Positions 59,701-64,000 of a DNA stretch of 64,000 bases are shown here, one piece after another. Position 1 is the first letter of the stretch. Every line of letters begins with the position of its first letter. Source of the DNA: Calonectria ilicicola (taxonomy: Eukaryota; Ascomycota; Sordariomycetes; Hypocreales; Nectriaceae); the NCBI GenBank assembly GCA_020809705.1, contig CP085827.1:5890001-5954000 (forward strand), written 5' to 3'. Under the pieces are notes generated by a model. It worked only from the letters and a program-made list of their open reading frames with translations. It searched no databases and was not told the origin of the DNA. The position numbers were made by a program, and so were the translations under genes.

Positions 59701-62700
59701 ACGCTCCGCTTCAGAAGCAATACACACGGATCCTTTGAAGACAAGTGGCGTAATAGATTCGGTAAAGGTTGCATCGAAAGCATATGAGGCAAAGTGCATA
59801 ATGCAAACGTCCGGGTGAAATCCAAATGCTTTGCCATGCTCCTGAATACTAGTAGACAGAGCGCGATGGTGAACGACAACACCCTTAGGCTTTCCCGTAC
59901 TTCCAGATGTAAAGATGATATATGCGGTGTTTTCAGGGGTAACGGAGCTGCATGCCTTTTTTGACTTCTTAGGTAGTGCCAAAACTGACTCTGGGGTGAG
60001 AATCCACTGCCTCACGCCAGTGGTGGCGATCAACTCAGCGATGGCAGGGCGAGTAGATTGCGCAGCAGACAGAACGGCAACTGGACTGTTGAGATCGTTG
60101 AGAATCATAGCTTGTCGATCTGTTGGGTGTCCAGGATCAAGGGCGACAAAAGCAGCACCGGCCTTCCAGACAGCCATCATAGCAACAACAGTCCAAACGG
60201 ATTTCTCAAAGATTAATGGGATAATAGACTCGACAATAACACCCAACTTGACCAGGTGATGAGCCAAACGAGTCGAGTAATCATCGAGCTCACCATATGT
60301 GAGCTTTCCAGCAGTTGAGTCAAGGGCAATCTTGTTGGGTACCTCACATGCCTGCTTGGAGAGGACATCATGAATACACAAGTCAACACTTTCTGCCATA
60401 TGGTGGTTCCATTGGCCAATTATCCGGTGACTTTCAGTGTCGAACATGCTAATGTCGGAAACTTTCTCGTTAAGAACTCCGGGAAGAGACTTCAGAGTCT
60501 CCATCCAAGCGTTACCAACGACTTCTGCAGCCTCGGGACACAGAGCCGCAGTCCAGTATGTAAGGGTTAATTCAAGCTTTGTTCGGGTATAGCTGATCTT
60601 GGCACCAATACTATACTCGCTCACGTCGTCAATGTGAACAGGGTCGACTGTCACACCTATGGTCGATGATGCTTGCTCAGGCTCAAGCTCACGGTAACAG
60701 GAGAGAGCGGTATTGAATAACGGCTGGTTGCCAAGCTGGAGCGCACTCTGAATCTTGACCAGCGGACAATATTGGTGATCAAGACTATCGGCAAATGCAG
60801 CACTTGCGTCCTTTAGAACTTGCTTGAGGGTCATGTCATCCTCCAGAGTCATACTACTGACGAGCATATTGATGAAGACGCCAACACCACTCTCGATTCC
60901 ATCAATGGGGGCATCTCTGCCTGATGTCATGTATCCAAAGCACACATATGGGTTTCCAGTGTAAGCTCGTAAGATTAAACCCCAGGCAACCTGTGCTAGA
61001 TTCGATATTGTGAGATTGTGTTCTTGACAAAGTCTATTGAGAGCAGTGATGTGAGTTTCGTTCAGTTCAGCCTTGAAAATTCGCTTGACGTTATTAACCT
61101 TTTTATCTGGAACTGTCAATCTGGGGAAGTGGCAAGCGTTGATATTGGCCAAGTTCTTCTTCCAGAAATTAAGAGATGTTTGGGTATCCTGTTCCCTGAT
61201 ATACCGAATGTAGTCACGTGCGGCAGTGTAAACAGGCTCTTGCTGAACAACATCGACGGACAGGTTAGAAATATGCTCGTCATGGTATGCTTGAGCCAGC
61301 TGCTGCTGGATAACATCCAGAGAGATGCCATCAGTAATAGCATGGCTGGCGCGAAGGTGAACCAAAACAGAATTAGGGTCATGGGTTGCAGCAATGGTCA
61401 AAATGTGAGGTGGCTGATGATCAGCAACCTGGAGATCAGGCTGGGATGCCAAAAAGCTCTCTAGATCATTGCCGTCTAACAGTTTCTCCTTCTTCACGAC
61501 AACGGATGGATTTCGCAGGACCAGGGCCAGGAAAGGCTCGCCAGCACCGAGGCCATCCACAAAAATAGTTCTCATAACAGGGTGCTGTCGCACAACAGCT
61601 TCCCACGCCACCCCCACCTTTGTAAGGGAGACGTGTGAGCCCTTGTCCTGAATCCTCCAGATGATATCAATCTGATAAGAGGACATACTCTTTGCTTGGC
61701 TGAGCAGGATACCTTGTTGCACAGGTGAGCAAGGGTACAGGTCTTCAACGGCGTGTCGAGACACGGGGCCAATCTTGGAAGAAATAGCCTTATGAATTTG
61801 TGACCAAGCATCATTGTTTTCCACGTGAATCAATGGAAAGTCATTGCTTGACAAAGGCACAGCCTCTTTAGCAACAGTACGAATAACAGCTCTAAGGGTG
61901 CTCTCAAGCTGCCGAACCCATTTGCGAATCTTCTTTTGACGTCCCAAATCCCAGCTATGAGCCACAACAATGCTTAATCTATTGTCGTCTTGAATTTTGC
62001 CAGTGATACTGATGCAGGCAGGAATCATAGATGCAACTGTTGCCGCCTTGACATTTGAGAGGCTGTCTTCTATCTGATCTAGCGCTTTCCCAATAAAAGG
62101 GTAGTCCTTGCCGTCAAGAAAGCTCACAAGTATCTCAGGTGGTTGGTCGGGAGAAACACGAGGAGCACTACCAGATGTGATCTCAATGCGAGAATTTGCC
62201 ACTTGGGCTACAAACTCCATATCTGCTGCGACGAGAGCACTCGTATCAACGGAAATGGGGTAGGCTGCCTCAAAATACCCGGTGGAATTAATCCCAAGAC
62301 CCTGCTCATTGCCAACCATGTAGACAGTAGGCACATTTCTGTCAGTGAAATTCTGTGAGAAAGATTGAATGGCAGCGGCAGCAATCAGATCGGCTGGGGT
62401 ATTGCTGGTAGTGTTACTGATCTGAAGGAGTTTTTGGGTAACCTCGGCATCCAGGTTGATTTCGTAGTTCATTTCACGAGGTTGATAAGCTTCCTCCGCT
62501 GATTCCAGCTCCCAGTACTCCAGATCAGATTCAACATTGATGATGTGGTTCTCCATAGATTTTGTGATAGTAGCGGTTTGTGCAGCTTGCGGAAAGGCCG
62601 AACCGCTAACGAGCGCATCGAGATCCTTAGTAACAGTTTTCCAAGACGAAAGATCCAGAGTAAGCTGATACGCGGCTAAAGCAAGTTTACCGGCGCTAGG

Positions 62701-64000
62701 GAAATAGTCCACCGCTAACAATGGCCCACTGGCCAGGTCTAAGTGTGACCTTGATGTAGAAAGCTTTGCTGAAACGGCGGATGAGGTATCATGAATATTA
62801 AGAACAAATGCCTCGGATGACTCAAGTCGAGTATGACGGTGCCATCGACCATTTTCCCTTGTAAGGACAGTACGCAGGGAAGGATGGCGTGCAACCAGAT
62901 TTTCAATGGCAGTTTTGAGATTTGAAAGGATCATGGGTTGGTTCAAACGAAGCTGTAATGTTCTGTGGACTTGGAGGCGATCCATAGGCAAATCAAGTCC
63001 CTCGCCCAGCGCAAGGCTCTCTGCTGCGCTCAAACCAGAGCGATCGGTAACCTCTCTATCGGGCTTCTGGTCATTCAGTCCAAGAAATTTAAACCTATCC
63101 TCCCCATTTTCGATAGTTACTGGGCTGCTTGAGTCCTGAGCACTGCCGCTCTCGGCGTCACCAAGAGATGTTGAGCTCGCAAGCCATTCACTGGCGTCTA
63201 TTTCGAGCTTCAATTGGTTATCAATGCGCTGCATCATGTCATTGTCCTTGATACCATTTGCCCAAGCGAGAATTGCTCTGCGATCCACCTTGCCAGATGT
63301 AGAAATGGGGAGCTCAGTCACAGCAAACCAGACTGATGGAACTTGGTGCGATGACATATGACGATGCAACTCATCGCAGATAGGGTCAGGTTGACCGACA
63401 TATTTCAGACGACGGTCTGAAGCCAAGAAGCTCAACTGCCCAGCTTTTTTTTCTCCCTCAAAGCTAACCAGGGCTACAAGGCAATTGGCACAGGTACCTC
63501 TTTCAGGTGTAACCGCTGCAACCTGTCGTACGGAGCCCAGAGACTTTCGGATAAGCTGCTCAGTCTTGGCGTGTTCTAGTATCTTAGAGTCTGAGTTCTT
63601 CCGACGCACAAATTGCAAAGTACCATCAGCAAGGTTGAAACGAACTAAATCGCCGGTGAGAAAACAATATCTCTCTCCAATCTCATGGGCACCAAACATG
63701 GGCTCAGGTAGCATCTTTGGTCGAGGCACAAAAGCGGCCTGCGATGCACCATTGTTTCCGAGATAGGATTGGGCAATAGAGGGTCCTTCAAGCATAAGCT
63801 CACCGATTGCCCCAATAGGCGCGAGGCGGCTAGAGTCTTCTGGGTCCATCACCCAAGCAGAACAACCATGGGGCCATCCAAGGTTAGCCGTGGCAGCACC
63901 TTCAGACAGTGGAACCGTCATAAAAGGGAACCCGCTGACTTCAGCCAATCCATAGGCATTAATTAATAGAGATCGAGATGCCCACTTGCGAACATTGGTC
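43205..64000 (-). CDS. giant nonribosomal peptide synthetase, 5' end outside the window
   Basis: A multimodular megasynthase assembling a peptide on pantetheinylated T domains. Two exons are visible: 64000-51298 (12.7 kb, one open frame) and 51238-43205, joined in phase across a 59-nt intron 51297-51239 (GTGAGA..AATAG) that turns GHDPSE into FNMTLNIL inside a condensation domain. At least 6,911 residues are visible. The order is (A0 decayed)-(no T)-(E0 decayed)-C1-A1-T1-E1-C2-A2-T2-E2-C3-A3-T3-E3-C4-A4-T4-R. The frame is still open at 64000 inside an A5-like NAYGLAE motif, so the true start lies upstream. All complete A domains keep the A4 Asp (FDA/FDL), as for alpha-amino acids. Expected product: a peptide ending D-D-D-L with reductive release. 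Regulation cannot be judged, as the promoter is outside the window. Confidence 0.95.
47800..49140 (-). other. NRPS epimerisation domain E3
   Basis: Contains FPLSPVQNIHF, AHHLVIDLVSWR (about 48720-48750), TETHGRE, GVPYFTAQML and EILFNFFG. Intact, third consecutive epimerase. Confidence 0.88.
49150..52400 (-). other. NRPS module 3: C3-A3-T3 (contains the only visible intron)
   Basis: C3 starts FPCSPIQQGMLVSQ with active-site VSHTLIDGT. The 51239-51297 intron falls near its C-terminal end (GHDPSE/FNMTLN). A3 has FTSGSTGLPKG near 50520-50560, A4 SYTFDACIIEIF, A5 VYGPTECC and A10 NTSSKIDSR (Gly lost). The T3 Ser is at 49283-49285 in FISLGGDSITAM. Confidence 0.87.
52430..53820 (-). other. NRPS epimerisation domain E2
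   Basis: Contains FSLLPIQRMFF, AHHLVIDLVSWR (about 53380-53412), TESHGRA, GLPYFIKRYL and EILFNYLG. Intact, so the A2 residue should be D. Confidence 0.88.
53830..57050 (-). other. NRPS module 2: C2-A2-T2
   Basis: C2 starts LPCSSMQQGILMSQ, with active-site LSHALVDGA near 56615-56640. A2 has FTSGSTGRPKG (about 55211-55245), A4 AYTFDLSVGDIF, A5 AYGPAETT (Ala for Thr) and A10 TVNGKIDRR. The T2 Ser is at 53965-53967 in FTSLGGDSISAM. The A4 region differs in character from A1, A3 and A4 of the same protein, so A2 likely has a different substrate. Confidence 0.87.
57190..58470 (-). other. NRPS epimerisation domain E1
   Basis: Starts FSLSPVQKFHF, with catalytic AHHLVIDLVSWR (about 58045-58080), IEGHGRE, GVPYFASRYL and EILFNYQG. 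All intact, so the residue loaded by A1 should become D before transfer to C2. Confidence 0.88.
58480..61740 (-). other. NRPS module 1: C1-A1-T1
   Basis: C1 starts at LYPCSPVQQGILLSQ (about 61735) with active-site SHAITDG (about 61325-61345). A1 spans about 60400-58800, with FTSGSTGKPKG near 59880-59915, SYAFDATFTESI (A4), VYGPTETT (A5) and A10 NSSGKIDRR. The T1 pantetheine Ser is at 58624-58626 in FFSLGGDSISAM. All core motifs are intact, so this is the first clearly working module in view. It condenses onto whatever precedes the decayed module. Confidence 0.88.
61830..64000 (-). other. NRPS decayed module: partial A0 and E0, T absent
   Basis: A0 runs from the window edge to about 63250. 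A5 reads NAYGLAE instead of NxYGPTE. The A7 motif is fairly kept (FLTGDLVRFN), but A8 (normally a KVRGQRIELxEIE-like motif) is replaced by DSKILEHAKTEQLIRKSL. A10 STSGKVDRRAI is intact. Then about 80 low-complexity residues (GDAESGSAQDSSSP) follow with no LGGDS carrier motif. E0 keeps the length and overall pattern of an epimerisation domain, but HHLVIDLVSW reads YQLTLDLSSW, the EGHGRE motif reads GNEQGLG and EILFNYLG reads EILVSFLDG. It should be catalytically dead, yet the frame is fully open. Confidence 0.85.

Noticed and set aside
63900..63948. Start of the NRPS at 63948
   Set aside because: The first codon is TTG and the frame continues to the window edge through an A-domain A5 motif, so the gene is simply cut by the window.
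1..64000. CRISPR arrays, bacterial operons or riboswitches
   Set aside because: Nothing with regular repeat-spacer structure or bacterial gene organisation was seen; the DNA is fungal.

Overview
This 64 kb window is nuclear DNA of a filamentous ascomycete (Pezizomycotina; a hypocrealean Sordariomycete is my best guess, by inference). The evidence is short GT..AG introns of about 48-77 bp, a Zn2Cys6 regulator with an AflR-type layout, 2EXR and NACHT/NB-ARC repeat proteins typical of such fungi, and a giant multimodular nonribosomal peptide synthetase (NRPS).

Layout. 0-5 kb: a tRNA-Leu(UAA), then a seven-exon NACHT-ankyrin STAND gene with one in-frame stop between the NTPase and the ankyrin repeats. 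5.8-11.6 kb: a 14-TM-type MFS exporter, an AflR-like Zn2Cys6 regulator and a 2EXR-domain protein. 11.6-19.8 kb: gene-poor and rich in homopolymers, with only two weak coding candidates. 19.8-27.1 kb: a repeat island with four copies of one ~212 bp solo LTR family, three with perfect 5-bp target duplications and one carrying a second solo LTR nested inside it. An NB-ARC/TPR gene in this island is broken by three nonsense codons, all explicable as C-to-T changes. 26.5-36 kb: secreted proteins (a 93-aa cysteine-rich protein, a Kex2-type prepropeptide with a hydrophobic cysteine-rich C-terminus, a Vgb-lyase-like beta-propeller and a pepsin-like protease) plus a short-chain dehydrogenase. 36.9-42.3 kb: a hypothetical protein, a CGI-58/ICT1-type alpha/beta hydrolase and a PEBP-family protein.

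43.2-64 kb: one NRPS gene on the minus strand, at least 6,900 residues, with a single intron; its 5' end lies beyond the window. The visible order is (decayed A, no T, decayed E)-[C-A-T-E]-[C-A-T-E]-[C-A-T-E]-[C-A-T-R]. It should build a chain ending in three consecutive D-residues and an L-residue released reductively as an aldehyde or alcohol. The decayed module at the visible N-terminal edge is the most unusual thing in the window. The 3' neighbours (PEBP, hydrolase) look like housekeeping genes, so any tailoring genes probably lie past 64 kb.

Functional links are otherwise weak. The MFS/AflR-like pair could be a remnant of, or a trans partner for, a metabolite cluster. The secreted set and the STAND genes suit an accessory region exposed to transposition and mutation. 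Families were recognised from sequence memory; no database search was run.
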